Below are positions 22,831-37,288 of a DNA stretch of 64,000 nucleotides, piece after piece (the first letter of the stretch is position 1; each line of letters opens with the position of its first letter). The stretch is taken from contig RSEF01000026.1 of the NCBI GenBank assembly GCA_003993805.1, positions 2,982,586 through 3,046,585 of the forward strand, read 5' to 3'. This stretch comes from Himantopus leucocephalus (Eukaryota > Chordata > Aves > Charadriiformes > Recurvirostridae). Made by a program: the position numbers and the translations under genes. Under the pieces are notes generated by a model that was not told where the DNA came from, made no database searches, and was given only the letters and a program-made list of their open reading frames with translations.

Positions 22831-24388
22831 TGTTTGATCTCAAGCCCTTTGTCTCCTTTTTGTTTTCCTTCCTGCTTTTTGTCTGCCCATTTCACCTGTT
22901 GTTTCGCGGCTGTGGCTGGGCTCCCCGCGCCGTGTGTACAGCGCCTGGTGAGTGGCGTTCCCGGGTCAGCCGGGGCCTCCGGCTGGTACCAGAAACGTGA
23001 TGGATTGTGATTAAAACAGGGAGTGGAGACGGTGTGACACAGAGCAGGGCCCTGGTAGAGCTCTGCCAGGAAGCCTTGATGTTCCTTGTGCTCATAGTCC
23101 TGCATATCTGATGCCAATAACTGTTATTAAAACAAATACTCTTTCATCTTCGTAAGCATTTAATTCACACAATTAAAAACAAAACAACAAAGTAAATCCA
23201 AGAGATCCCTTGATGACCTTTCACTTGCCAGTGCCGTTTCTTCGATCAATGCGAGCAGCTTTACCTTCCCGCGACAAACAGTCTGCACCGCATCAAAACC
23301 TGCAAAAAAAACCTGGAGAAATGAGAGATGAAGGCAGGGGAAGAGGGTGGGTTTAAATTGGATAAAAGCGTGGAGACAGGTACAGCAGCTTGGCCGTAAA
23401 GCCCCAGGTGTTCAGTGCCTGACTGCCTGGTGGGTGAGTCAGACCTGACGGGCTGGAAAATAACTGTCTGCCTGGGAAGGACAGAGCTTACGCAATGCGC
23501 TGCCGAGACCCGAGCCCTGGTACAAAGGCAGGCGTTGGCTTCGCTCAGCAGATGCTTTTTGAGCAGTGAAAATTGCACAGCACTACGCCCCGGTGGGCAG
23601 CGAGCCCTTCCCGCGGCGCAGGGAAGGAGGGAGGGACGCACTCCGCTACCCACCACCGGCGATGGAAACAAACCCACCATCGCCAGGCAGCCAAGGGCAT
23701 GAGGAACGAAGAGTCTGCGCTCCTCCCGATGGCATCTCGTCCTCTCGGTGTCTTGCTTGCCTCTAAGGAGACCTCTTGGGATAGCCTGAAGAACTTGTAA
23801 GACAAGGATGGCCCAGGGACGCTCCAGATTTGTGCCTCGAAAAGGGAAAGATCTTTCCGATTGCTTGGAAATGGTAAAGGAGGTGTCACTGTTAAAGGAA
23901 AAAAGAAATACTCCTGAAAACCTGGAGCAGTTTCCTGCAGTTCAACATCTGTTTCCATGGGAACAGCAGGAGAGTTGCAGGAATTCCTGCAAATTACACA
24001 AATAAGCCAAACGGTAACATTTTATTTTCCTCTTTCTTACCTGCATTGCTTCAGGTTGAGCCCACTCCATCCAGCAGCGCTCTTGACCAGACTGCCTCTG
24101 CGAAGTGTTTGGGAACAGCGCATTGAACTGCAGCAAGCAGGCCAGGAGGTAAGAAAATAGGGAGAAAGCAGGAAAAAGCACCCCTGGAACCCCAGTTGGA
24201 GGCTTTTCTTCTAGAAGGTGTCAGGATCTTGTGGATACCGGGGAAAAACATGCAAAAGGACCGAGGCCTGCCCATGCACGGCACTGCTGACCACAGGAGA
24301 CCACGCACAAGCAGTGGAGAGCAATGCAGGGGAACTACAGACAGAATTCAGTCGTCCCCTGTCATTTCTTCCAGAGATTTGGCAACCT

Positions 24389-24420
24389 GACAGTTAATTA
24401 ACTAGTTAATTAATTAATTC
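24389..24420. repeat. Palindromic TTAATTAA-type repeat
   Basis: GTTAATTAACTAGTTAATTAATTAATTC is built of TTAA units that read alike on both strands. It is a simple AT repeat without a gene. Confidence 0.75.
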
Positions 24421-27400
24421 TCCCTCCTGCAGGGCCCTGAGCTGGTTACAGTGCAGATAGTCACCTTAATGCATGGAGACAGGAGCCAAGAGCTTCAGGA
24501 TCTCTCAATCAGAGTATTTAACCCACGGGGAGAAGTCCACCAGCTGTGTCTGCCCATTTGACAAACGCGGAGAGACATCATTTCAGAAGAGACGGGCACT
24601 TTGAAGAGACAGTTGCTGGGAAAAAAAAAACCACACAAAAAAAAACCCCCACACGCACAGTAACATTCAAAATTAGCTACAGTTAGCAGAATTTCAGCAG
24701 CAGCATGAAAGAGCTTTAAGCTGCCTAACTAGTTCGGCTACGGGTGCATCTGGCTTTGCATGCTTTTTATAAAAACAAAACATAAGTCCATGTTTATATA
24801 CAACTGGAAAAATAGCTGTTTGTTCCCACGAAGAGGGTTCACGCAAGACACAGCAGGGCTGGGAACAGCTCATCTCCCCGCACGGGTTACCAGAACACTG
24901 AAATAAAGCAGCGGCTTGCTGGTATCACAACCTGCATCTCTAAGAGAGTCTCTCCTATAACGGAAGACCACATCTGCCTCCCTGACCGAGAGTCAATATA
25001 TTCCAGCGCAGGGTACAAAGCGCCTTGGGTTTTCCGCAGATCACGTCTAGCTTGGAGGGAGCTGAATGCCTGAGCAAGAAAAGGGACTTTGAACGGCGGC
25101 GTTTTGTTCTCCGGTCTTCAAAGGAAGCGAGGGTTAATCATTCATGGACCAGGCAGCGATAAGAGACAGGAGCAGACTGTGTAAAGAATGGATTTGGAAG
25201 GGGGATGTGGGTAAAAAACGTCAGTGTATAATTCTGATTTTCTATAAAAGAAATAATATTTTTAAATATTTGGTGAATTAACTCCTGATCTGCCCCCAAA
25301 TTTTTCATTTTAACTGCAAAGAACATTGTTTTTCTTTCCTTTGGGGGTTAAACGTTGAAGCATTTTGTGCTTTAAAAAGAAAAAAAAAAGACCAGTTTGA
25401 AAATGAAATGCTTTCAGAAGTCAAGATGCTTTGTTTCAAAGGTTGCCATAATTAAAGACTTCAATTTCTTAGAATTTTTCTCCTTGTTTTGCTGATCCCC
25501 AAAGCTAAGTTCATGGGCAAACGTATTAATCCGTAACAATGTACTTTTGCCCAATTCTCCCTGGATTAAGAAGTTCTATTCTTGGCTCTATCACATGAGG
25601 CTTTTGTGACAAGTCACTGAAACCCTCCGTGTGTCCATCCGCAGTAATTCATTTCCAGCTTGGCTGGACCATGACTGCTCAGCAAGCGCCTCTGACCGGT
25701 GTCTCCCTTATATGTTCCCCTGTTCCTTATAGATTGGCTGCAAAATTGCTTCTGCACCTGAGAGATCGTGAGCACGGTTGCCTCTAGCTAAAGGCCGGTA
25801 AAGCCAAGGGAAGCGATGAGTGGATCCTGAGCTGCTCAGATCGCTGCAGCGGCAGAGAAAAACCATCCCCGGGAAGATGCAGAAGGAAGAGATTGCCTCA
25901 CCCATCCAACCAAGCCTGGAGAGTGGAAGCTACAGGAGACAAGACATGTCCCAGCCCCAGCTGCTGCCCATCCTGGGGTGTCTCTGAGAATACAGAGATG
26001 CGTTATAGGAAAGTTGATTATAACTGACCTCACTGCTCCAGCACTTCTGCTCTTCCCTATTTAGCATCCATTTTGCTGTCATTACTCTCCCAGAGCTATT
26101 TCTGCCAAGCATAGATCCTTGCTGACAGGTCTCGAGCGGAGAAGGCTGCAGTGCATAAAATTAGAGACATGGGGGAGACAGCTCTGATAGCAACCTGCCA
26201 GCCATCCGCGGGGGCTCTGGGCGCCAGGGAAGGCGCGAGATGCCCCCGTTCGCCCGAGATGCGGGGCAGGGGTTCGCTGCTAAGCTGGAGGAGGTGGGCG
26301 GTAATGGGTTGTCATCTCATCAGTAATCCTATCCACGCTTTCAAGGGGACTTAGCAAAGCAGGGCAAGAGGGGCTGGGGGGCAAAGGCTGAGAAGTGAGA
26401 CAGTTGAGGGAAGAGGAGGAAAAAACTGCAGAACAGTAACCAGGACAAGTATTTCCTCTGCTGCCATCTGAGAGAGGTGCCAAGTCCTGTTCTCCTTTAG
26501 ATCTAGAGGTGCCGTATGTGGAGGGCACAAATCCCCATGAGTGATGTGCTCCTTAAATCCCACCCTACTGGAGTTTTCTTTTATGGGGAAGAATGGAAAT
26601 ACACGTGGGTTTTCTACCTCCTGGATAAAAAGGAAATTCCAGACCAAACCATTTAACTTAAATCCTCCCTTTAGGGTAAGATCTTCTAGCTCAGTTTTAA
26701 GTATCACCATCTTTCCTCAGCAGATGATGCCACATACAGATTTCGTCCTAAATGCCAAGAACTGGAGCTGGGTTAAGACACAGAGCCATCCCCACCCCAA
26801 TCCCACAGGGACACACATTTGCCAAGTTTAGCAGTCTCCTGCTGGAAGTTCCTACCAGCACGTGACCCATTAGCGCGCCTTGCTTCACCCCAAGGACCCA
26901 CAACCCTGTCAAACAGATTTAAAAGAAAAGCCTATCAGTGCTCTCAGGCACTACCATTTTATTAAACACAAACCTTTTATGCTTACACCTACTGTAACAT
27001 CTGAATTTCCCAGTGCTGACAGTTTCAGCGAGAGGCAGAGAGTCCATTCCTACAACAGCCTACCGCCAGGTCGCTTCCCAAGGAGGGGTGAAGCCTTCAG
27101 CAGTGCGGGAAATTGGCACCCTCTTTCTTTTTCTTCTCTAAATTCCCAGATATAGCAAGAGCTACCTGAGACTGCACAGAGCTGAGCTAGATTTGTTTGC
27201 CAAATCAATTGATCTCGTATGCTTCAGGCTCAACAGCAAACATTTGTGATCCCCGGCATTAAGCGGGGCCAGTGTTGACGGTGATGTTTTTGCTTCCATC
27301 CGCTGGGAAAGTGGTGCAAACTGCAGACACAGCAGGGCTGGGGGCTCTGTGAGGTCCATCGTTGCAAATCTTATAGCGACCTCTGAAATCACGGTATGCT

Positions 27401-28821
27401 GTAAAGTGTAAAGTGTAAAGTAATTTTACGTAAAAAAAAAAAATGAACCCAATTACCTAACATAATGCCTTGCCTCCAGACTAGGTTTAGAGCAGAATAG
27501 TTAATAACTGTTCATTACCTCTGTCAAAATAAAGTGGATGCAGACCTCACATTTGCCAATTAAACTAGACAAAGTCTGTAACCTCTGGGAAGGCGGTTCT
27601 GTGTCTCCCCAATAGCAGATGGAGCCAAACCCAGCAGGGTGAGCTGCTCTAATGAGAGACGCGTAGGAAACAGGAGCACCCAGCTAGAAGAGGGCAAGAG
27701 TTCCTTCAACATCTGTATTGCCAAATGAATTAATGGATCTGTTTTCTAGACGGCAAAGTACGCTGTGTTTTACTTTGAAAAAAATTTGCAGTATTTGGAA
27801 GTGTCCCACTGTATCACATGGTGACCCATGACTTTACCCTGGCAGTCCCAGTGCAGTCCTTGATACCCCCTCCTGTACACGGCAGGCACGAAGAGAGCAG
27901 CACTGCATCCTTATTTTCCTGCCTTTGCCTCTTAGCTATTGCTGTTAGCTAAGAAAACCAATTTAGCTATCGGACATATTAAAGATAGTCCCTCCCCAAA
28001 ACGTCGGTACTCCATATACCTATAATTTTCAGTAGCTGGGATTGCAGCTAACTGGGAGCAGGAGCCTGAGGTGGGGTGGAATGGGGCACAACGTGCCTTC
28101 TCCCAGAGCAGAGGATACCTACAAGATGTTTATTTGTTTTGCTGATTTGGTCAGTAAAATGAACAAGCACAATATGCGCTAAGCTCGCTCCCCGGGGAAG
28201 GAGAGTTGGTTCCTACTCCATTCTGGCAGGATTGCTACGCTCCCTTATGCGTTTCCACTGAGCTAGAGGAGCCTTGGCACGAGCTGAACTTCTCTGGGGG
28301 TGGAAGAAGTGGTCTGTGTCTGCCCGTTTTGAATTGGGAGAGGAAAGCATTTTTAATCCAAATCCAATATTAACAAGACTTACAGCTCAGTACAATTGCC
28401 TTGAAGAAGGTCAGGCAGTAACAGGGAGTGGGTACCACCACCCGAGGCTGGGAGGAAACCAGGGAGAACCGCCAGTTTCAACAAGCCCAAGAAGTCTCTC
28501 TCTGCTACACAAGAGGCAGAGTGGGAGTTTCTTTTCCAAGTGTGGCTTAATCTGCAGCACCTAATGGGCCCAGGAGCCTGGTCTAATTCTCCATCTCTTC
28601 TTGTTTCTAAGATGAGGCATAGGAACATTTGCCCTCCAAGCATTTACATCAAAGAAAATACCCAATAAAACAGTGCTGGGCTTTTATTCTTTTATTTCAT
28701 ATAACATATCAGGACAGCACATGTCCTTCTACACGAGCACACACACCCCTAGCATGTTGAACAGCAGAAGATTAATGTTTTTGATATCCTTTGCCAGGAG
28801 GATTTTAAAAAAAAAAAAACA

Positions 28822-29445
28822 ACCACGGAATGGTTTGGGTTGGAAGGGCCCTTATAGACCATCCAGTGCCACCCCCTGCCCTGGGCAGGGACACCTCCCA
28901 CCAGCCCAGGGTGCTCCAAGCCCCATCCAACCTGGCTTTGAACACCTCCAGGGATGGGGCAGCCACAGCTTCTCGGGGCAACCTGCCCCAGGGGCTCACC
29001 GCCCACACAGGGAAAAATTTCTTCCTACTATCTAATCTAAACCTCCCCTCTTTCAGTGTAAAACCGTTCCCCCTCGTCCTGTGGCTCCCTTCCCTGATCC
29101 AGAGTCCCTCCCCAGCTCTCCTGGAGCCCCTTTAGGCACTGGAAGGGGCTCTGAGGTCTCCCCGGAGCCTTCTCTTCTCCAGGGTGAACACCCCCAACTC
29201 TCTGTCCTCCCAGCAGAGGGGCTCCCTCCGAGCATCTTCGTGGCCTCCTCTGGACCTGCTCCAACAGGTCCACATCCTTCTTGTGCTGAGGACTCCAAAA
29301 TGGGACACAGCACTGCAGGGGGGTCTCCCCGGAGCGCAGCAGAGGGGCAGAATCCCCCCCCTCGCCCTGCTGGCCACGCTGCTGGGGATGCAGCCCGGGC
29401 TGGGGGTGGCTTTCTGTGCTGCCAGCGCACATTGCCGACCCATGG
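28822..29445 (-). mobile_element. CR1 LINE fragment, minus orientation (about 620 bp)
   Basis: The left edge shows the reverse-complement CR1 3' end (CGGAATGGTTTGGGTTGGAA, GGCCCTTATAGACCATCC), followed by CACCTCCAGGGATGGGGCAG, the AAAAATTTCTTCCT block and CTGCTGGGGATGCAGCCCGG. This is the longest CR1 copy in the window. The right edge is approximate; typical CR1 wording stops after CACATTGCCGACCCATGG. The open frames across it are fossil LINE sequence. Confidence 0.92.
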
Positions 29446-29598
29446 TGGGATTCCTCACTCCCTGGAGCCAACGCTTTGCCGTCCTCAGTTGGAAAGAGGG
29501 AACTACAATAACTGGGGTCCCCCACCGAGACGAACAGCTCTGCTGCAGGCCCGTCCAAAAGGGGCTTTTCCTGCACTTTCCTGAGGTGGGACCCGCTT

Positions 29599-29617
29599 CC
29601 CCCCCCCCCCCCCCCCN
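29599..29617 (+). repeat. 18-base C run ending in N (assembly break)
   Basis: Eighteen C residues (29599-29616) are followed by a single N at 29617. The homopolymer probably stopped the assembly, and its true length is unknown. It lies about 150 bp past the right end of the 28.8-29.4 kb CR1. Confidence 0.9.
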
Positions 29618-32600
29618 TGTTAGTATCTCACTTTCATGCACTCTCCATACAGGTTTATTGAAATGGTGCCCCATCAGCCAGACAATGCCTTCGTAAGAAA
29701 CCCATTTTCAGGGGGCAGGATGCTCCATCTTTTGAGGTCCTGGTGTTATCAGACAAAAGACAAATGAGTAAGAGGAAATGCACATCAGTGATCAAAGGAG
29801 CGTGATAGGGCTGGTGCCCAGACAACAGAAACGCTGTGTTACTTCTTGTGTTAAATATAAGTAATCGCTTGGGCAAAAAGATCGACTCAGAATCTCATGT
29901 TTTAAAATGATCCACGGCTGAGTTTTAAATGCTAAGTGGAATTTAACCTACAACTACATCAAAAAGTTCTCCTAAATATTCTCTTGCAAAAGGGCATACC
30001 ATCTCCTTTAAGATACCCATCTCCAAGGTTCCACGCTGTGCTGAGAAGGAAGTGGAATGCCTTGAGGGGAACATCTGGCTACCCTGCCAGAATTCCTCCG
30101 CTATGAGCAAGCTCATTTGCTCAGAGTTGACTCAGGATCCTTACACGCACTGTGCAGGGCGCATTAGATACATCCAGATAAGATGGGCAGAGAGGCAACT
30201 GTTTTAAGATAACAACGCCACAATACCATTTTCCTGTAAACAGCCTTGAGACCTCCACGGGGACTGCTGCCAGCTGATGTCTCTTGTCCCCGCATCTCAT
30301 CTATCAGCAATTCACCCTCCGGCAATATTTGTTCTACCTGTTAATATTTCAAGACAGAGTCATTAATTCAGGCGGTGGGCACGTAATTAAGCCTCTCATC
30401 ATGAGCTACCACAAAGTCTTGAATGCCACAGAACACAGACCGTATTCTCCTTATTCAAACCAATTTAAATGAGAAACTTCTTACATTTAAATCAACTTTA
30501 CATTGTAACTGTATGTGTAGACTTGTCACAGGTGGAAAATTTGTATGGAACTAAAAGCCTGAGATAATTTACATTCCAGAAGTGAGGAGCAAAGCAATCC
30601 TCAAGATAGCTTGTACTTTATCACTAATTAGTCATCCAATATGTACTCTCCTTTTTATTAGCAATCCTTTATCTAATTCTTTTACATTTAAAAATCTAAT
30701 ATATGAGAGAGATGGTCCATCATGAAGTGGCACAATTTTTCATTTCTGTTAGCCACTAGTTTCAGTTACTCTTATGCACATATCCAGTACGCACTGAAAG
30801 CTACTAGATCATCCGAATAGATGGAGTACAAGGAAGCCCAGTTTAATGTTCTATTGCCACAAATGGACCTGGCTTCCTTTACTAGTCATTGCTAGGAAGT
30901 CAGAACGAGGAGACAGCAAACAGCGATGGAAGCCCAGTTTAAGTTCACTTCTAGATTAGGGATTCCTAGATGCAAAGGCATAACAGGATTAATGTATAAC
31001 AAGAACAGATGCTTTCCTCTGCCATTATTTCAGCAAGACTGCAATCTGCATCCGGCAACAGAAGCTTCAAGTGATATTCAGATGTTTCCAGGTGTGAAGA
31101 CCATAAACAAAAGAGAAAGCAGCAGGACGGGCTGAGGAAACACCAGTGACTTTCACTGTGGGATTAAAGGTCAATATGTTTTCTAATAGCATAATGAGAA
31201 ATTACTTCTTCAGGGAAGCAGCTATGGAACTGTGAGTTTAACAAATACTTAGTCCTCTTACAAAACAGAGCTCAAGAAAGTGGAAAGCAGGCCATAGAAG
31301 GATGCTATAATTAACTGATTGGAGGTAATTGCTGCATTTGTCACGAGCTAATACAAAGAACATGAGTTTATATCAACTTGCAATTTCCTTCATTTAGCTG
31401 TAGATCCATAAAATATTCATGCATTAGCAGATTACTTACTTCAGCATAGCCAGAGGCAAAGGCTGCTGTCACTTTGAAGTCTTCCGTTTCAAAGGTAACT
31501 TCAGTACTTTTGTCTGAATGAGGAGAACGGGGAAAAAAGGGCCTCACAATATGAGCAAATTAGCCTGAAATATCTGTATCAGGTTGCATAATTTGGTACT
31601 TTACAAAGCTACAATTCAGGAAATCTTTAAAAATTGCATTGCTTAATTCTCTCGTGCATTCACTGGACCATTCTTTGATTACAGATGTGGATGGGATGCA
31701 TGCTGAAATGACTTGCCATCACCCAAGCAGCGTCCGCGCAGGCACCTACACAACATGGCTCCGGAAACCCAGAGGGACTGCAAACAAAGCCAGCAGCGAG
31801 AAGCAGAGCTGAGTATCGAAACGCATTTGAGTCTCTAAGCCAAAGAAGTGGTTAAGAGCCCATTCATCTTTTGGGGTCATATACCAAAAACAAGTGAACA
31901 GTCACTTCTCCAGCCCCGCAGCTCAACCCAGTAGAACCAGTAAATAATCTTTTCCTTTAAATCATTTTCAATCACTATACAAAGGAGCTGTGTTTGAACC
32001 AGCTCTGCTTTTGTTATGACAGCTGCTATACTGTCAGATTAGTCCAATGCACAGCTGTTGGCTTAGTGTTTTTCAAAACATGTCTAAACCACTCAGGATT
32101 TTGGAACTTTTTTTTTTTTTTTTAAAAAACAGCAACAGAAATCACCCCACCAAGCTAATTGCTTAAACAAAGCTGGATATTCATTACAGTCTGTAGAATA
32201 AATGGGAAGTTTGGCTTCATCTTTGAAGAGAACTTCAAAGGACATAACAATAAAGAAAAGGTGGAGGCAAAACAGCTTTTAGTACGAAGGAACTCCCCAA
32301 AAGGCTTTTTGAGATTAAAAACACAGGGTGTTCTACTTGAGTAAAAAGACTAAAAATCCCTTTCAGCTCAGATTTTTCAGAATATTGTAAGACCTTTGAA
32401 ATGGTCTCCCCACTTCAGTCTCTTCATTCCGCCTCCTTTATCTGTTCATCCAGAATGCTTCTGCAGCAGGATTTGATTTTCTTTTCATACAGCTCACTGA
32501 CATAGCCTTCATTTAGTTTATGCTTTCAGGGCTGAAGGTATTGCATTCAGGTATGTCAGTTTAAAAGAAGCATATACATACAGATTAAGTACAGTCAAGT

Positions 32601-35600
32601 AATGCTAGCTAACTAAAAGGTAGATTGCCTATGTTTATTTGATGTCTCATAAAAGGGAAAAGGCATGTAAAATCCACAAATCAAAGATCAGTTTTGTTGG
32701 GGCTGTATGAATACAATAGGTTATTTTCAGCAATGCTCCTGCAGCACATTTCCATATATATTACACAGACTAAATGAATCATTTCTAGCACAGAAATATT
32801 GTGCATGACTGCATGCAACAGCTGCTCCTTCATGCATTGGCCTCTTGTGACCTGATTTTGATTATAACATTTGCCATCCCTATTGGGGAGGGGCGAGGGG
32901 AGGAAAAGAAATAAAAAACTCCAGGGATCAGAGACAGTTTGTTTTAAGGAGCAAAATTGCCTAAAGCCACACCTCATTTGCTTCCCCTTAAGAGGATGGA
33001 GGCTTCAGATCTGCTCTTTAATGCCTTTCTAGGTGGTTTTCTGGAACACTACTCTTTCCTCACTCTATGCTCGTAAGTAAAGCAATTGGTACAAGATAAA
33101 GTGAAACTGCCTCAATGACATTCACATAGGCTTTGTTTCTATTCCCATGAGCCACAGATAGGTACCTGTCTCGCAGGACACAAAATCCAAGTCATAGGTA
33201 TAGACAAACGTCACTAGCAAATACTCAGATGAAAGGTGGTTTAGAAAGATGAGCTTTTATATAAACAGAGCCCCTTCAGCATCAGCACTCCCTTCATCAG
33301 AGCCTCACCAAATACTGGCAATCTTCCCATTTCATTTCTCAACATCTCCCGATGGAAGTCAGAAGGCAGGCTCAGGAGCAGCCCAGGGAAGGCTGGCAGG
33401 GGAGCCCACGGTACAGCGCTGAAGCTGTTCACCCCCTGGCACCACTTCAGGAACCTCTATGTATCAGCCGACAAAATATGGGAGGAAAGAAGAAAGAAGG
33501 GCACTGCCCCCCACAGATCATGGTGGGAACAGACCACGCAGATTCCAGAAGATCGTGCTGCAATCCCTATTTACTGAATTTACCTTCACATTTGATTTTT
33601 CTCTGGTGAGATCAAACAAAAATAAAAAAAATCACATAACACAGTACATTTGACAAAGAGTTCTATCCTGCTGGTGCCATTCTTTCACAGAATATTGAGA
33701 CCTTACCAAGCTTAATCACGTAATCATTCTCTAAAGAGACCACTTCAGCTCCAAGTGCCCATGAGTTTGCCCTGACCAGCAGTAAAGTCCATCGCCACAG
33801 CTGCAGCTCCGCTGCGATGGCCCACAGACCTTGGCTGCGCCCACACCAGCTCCCAGTGGGGACGTTTATCCAAAATAAAAGGTTCCAGTATTTCAGAGGA
33901 AGCCGCTTACCACTTGACATGATGATGAGGAGTCCCAATTGCTAACTGAAGCAGTGAGCGTGCTGGAAGTGTGTCCTTTCCCTCACCCCGTTGTTTGGTG
34001 TTAGCGACTACTCTGTGACATCTTAGTTTCCCCATGGGAACTGGTAGTGAAGTCAATCGGAAACAAATTTCACTAAAATGGAGAAAATCCTTCTCCTGGA
34101 AGAGCAAAAGTTGGAAGTGTCATCAGTATCATATAAGCTTAAATATAAAAGTTACATCTCATACGATTTAAACAAGTTTATCCAAGAAGAAGCTAATCCT
34201 CATCTTTTATGGGAGCAAGACTGGAAAGCTACAACCAACAATTTCTGGAAGAAGCCCAAGGTTATTTATCAACAGGCAAAAGCAACGTAAATACTAATTT
34301 TTTGTTGTTGTTTGGGGCTTTGGTTTTTTTTGAAGGACAAGAAGAAATACCGTACTGTGGACAAGGAAGAGGTAAGCCTGTAGGACCCCACAAGGAATCT
34401 AGAAGCCGAGCCGGTTCCAGAGCCACAGCTACCAGGACCCTGCCTGGCTGGCAAGGGCAGGGTGCAGTAGAGACGGAGGGGAATGCAAGAGAGCATCAAA
34501 AATAACTAATAATAATAACTTTATTAAGGTGGCAAGGTGAAGGGAGGTGAAAATGTATAGTAGGAACACAATGACTGTAAATAAATTCTTTCAGACTGAT
34601 TAGACTATAAAAAACATTCTTTCCAAAAAAAGAGCAAGATACCCTATGCTTGAAACCTTTTAAGGAATAAGACCGATTTCTGAAGATCACACGAGAGGGA
34701 AGATGTTTGCACCACCATACTCTCAGACACCAATAGCTGATGGAATAAAATCACAGCAATGCTGTATACCTATTTACTTTAAAACATTAAAAGACAGGAA
34801 ATAGAGTGTAGAAAGCCATTTTGAAGCACTGACATTCTCTCAGCTGTGTAGCACCCAAGCTCGCTGGAGCTAGCTCCTATTAGAACAGTTCGAAGTGACA
34901 AAATCCTAGGAAGAAGTACTTTCTGCGGAATTCGTTACAGGTCCTTTTACCCCGAAACAAACAGATGTAATTTCTAAACAGGAAAAAAGCAGCATTTACT
35001 AAGCACCTGGCATTAAAAAGTACATGCACAGAGAAGCTTTTTCATTGCAATTACATTTTTAAATACTGAGTACATACTCAGTAACTTTCATTTTCCATTG
35101 TATTAAGTCATCCAGTTCAGTCAGCATTGAACACTTCAGTGAAGACCTCAGCCAAAAGCACAGCAGCTCTGGAACACTCCTTGTTTCACAAACACGTGTG
35201 TGAAATATGCAAACAAGACCCAGGTATTTTAGTATCAGATTTGGTATTGAGATTAAAACAAATGTTAATAGTGAAGCCATGAACCATACATTCATCAGGA
35301 AACTCACATTAAGCAACTGTCTTTTTTTTTTTTTTTTAAAACAAGCAGTTGTCCCATCAAAGGAAAAAACAACTTGAAGAGCTTTTTGGCAAATAAAAGA
35401 GGTTTAAATATTCAGTAGTAACAGAACGCCAAGAAGAGAGAAGACAAATACTCAAGTTCCACAAGTTACTCTTTTAAGGGGTTCCAGTCATTTGCTTTCA
35501 GCCCATCCATCCCTTCCCACAGCACAGTTAAATCCCAAACCAATTACACACACATTTTAATTAGTAGCCACGTAGCAAACACATGCAACGCATTTATTCA

Positions 35601-36834
35601 AGCTTCCAGAGTGAGGTTTAAACATATCCTGCTATCACCTTACGAATGGCTTTAATATTGCATGTTTCAGGGAGCACACTGCTGTGGCTATATACTTCCA
35701 GACATGAGGTTATTTTTTGCCCAGGCATTTTTCCTTAATTAAAATTGTATCAGTGAAGGCAGTACAGGGCAATAAAGACTCAATTTCTATTTCTTTTAGA
35801 CTGGTGCTATTTTTCAACATAAAGGTAATCTTTGTGACAACAGAAGCTCAAAGCATCATTCCTGTGTGCTATTATAAAGCAATGAAGTTCAAAAGAAAAG
35901 CTAGTCAAGACAAAAGCCATTTAATGGAAAGAGATCAAGACTACAGGAACTCAGGTGTACACAACCCATCATCTGCCGAACAGGTTAGAGCAGTTAAAGT
36001 TAATGGCCACTTAGAAGCTTTACCCATCCTGCAGATTAGACTTTGCCTTTATTGTTCCTTCCAAATGTAAAATAGTTTAAAATAACAAAGCGAATGCCTG
36101 CTTCAAAGCTAGAGCTACTTCTACTGTCGCAAAGGCAGGAAAAAAGTTATGTATGGAAGCACTACGTGTTATATTTAATTCTAAGAAGTATCTAATTCAG
36201 CTACTGGTGGGGATTCTTCACAAGAACAATGGCACCACTTACTTCCCCTAGCGTCACAGGAGACGGGCATCGTCACCCAGGGCTGTTTAAAAGCTGCGCT
36301 CCAGTTACTGGTGGTTGTTTTGTTCATCCTCCCAAAGCCTGTTGCCAGAGTTCCCTCCGAGGCTGTACAAAACAAGCACCTGGAGACAGAAACATTCCTA
36401 AAATATTACTTATATCGGCGAGAGGATCCCAGCTGACACCATCTCCCCGGATCGCTACTCACCCACACAGTGGTACTCCAGCATCCCCCATTGCCTCCCA
36501 ATACCGCTCACGTTTCCCGAGCACTTTGGGGTCACATCTGTGCAGGACTGGTACGCTGAAAAGACTGGGTATTTCCCAGTGGTAGCAAAGCAGCCGAACT
36601 CTACTGCTTTTGAGAAATTAGTCTGTCTGAAATTGTTTTCCTATGCTGTCCTTGACAGCGTTGCCTGTAGTTGAAAAAAAAATAAATCAGTGACATAGTT
36701 CTGTCATCCATTCTTCATTGACACCCCTAACAGCAGCACTTAAACATTTTTACTGTTTTCCCCCTGTAAGTGGAGATGTTTTTTTGGCGCTAATCGCTTC
36801 ACTACACTTTACAAAGAGGACACACTTTTAAAGC
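29618..36834. other. AT-rich gene-poor block
   Basis: About 7.2 kb of clearly AT-rich sequence with T runs at 32108-32122 and 35322-35337 and no frame longer than about 120 codons. None of the frames resembles a known protein. The block ends abruptly at the CpG island. Confidence 0.6.
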
Positions 36835-37263
36835 ACCTGAATTGGCAAAGCAACCGCGGGGCTGGGACACGGCTCGGTGCCACCTTCGGTTTGCAGCCGA
36901 TTCGGGTGACACCCTCCCGCAGTTGAGGTCGGTGCGGGAGGACGGGGGCATCCTGCCACCACCACCATCTCCCAACCTTCCAGAACCTTCCCCTCCCGGC
37001 GCTCCCTGCCCCGCATGCGGCACCCACTCCGTTTAAGCAGTGCGAAGCGCAAACGCGTTTCAGTTCTGTTAATTTTGGGTCTGCCCGGCCCCTCGGCTGC
37101 GCCGCAGCACCCCGGAGCTCACGGGCACCCCGACCCAGAGCAAGAATTGGAGCCCGGGAGGGGCCGCTGGAGCTCTGCCCTCACCGCCGGGCCCGTGGCT
37201 CCGCTGCCCGGCGCGGTGCCCCCGGGGCGCCCCGAGGGGGGCCCGGCTCTGCCCACACGCCGG

Positions 37264-37269
37264 AAAAAA
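37264..37269 (-). terminator. RNA polymerase III terminator of tRNA-Trp
   Basis: Six T residues on the minus strand start 20 nt after the tRNA 3' end. Four or more T suffices for polymerase III, so this is the likely end of the primary transcript. Confidence 0.85.
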
Positions 37270-37288
37270 GGAACCCCGAAGGGAGCCG

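Larger units (their letters stand above)
21301..28821. other. Non-coding stretch with conserved-looking AT-rich islands
   Basis: No exon was recognised over 7.5 kb. Low-CpG, AT-rich, non-repetitive islands with homeodomain-like TAAT sites, such as 21840-22200 and 25200-25500, look like possible conserved non-coding elements. LEMD1 coding sequence, expected somewhere left of mir-135b, was looked for and not found. Confidence 0.5.

Noticed and set aside
28749..29674. Open frames of up to 180 codons across the CR1
   Set aside because: They are fossil LINE sequence, and the longest one runs over the poly-C tract and N.
35059..35316. Short membrane-like frame in the AT-rich block
   Set aside because: Hydrophobicity comes from AT-rich codons; no splice sites or similarity support it.
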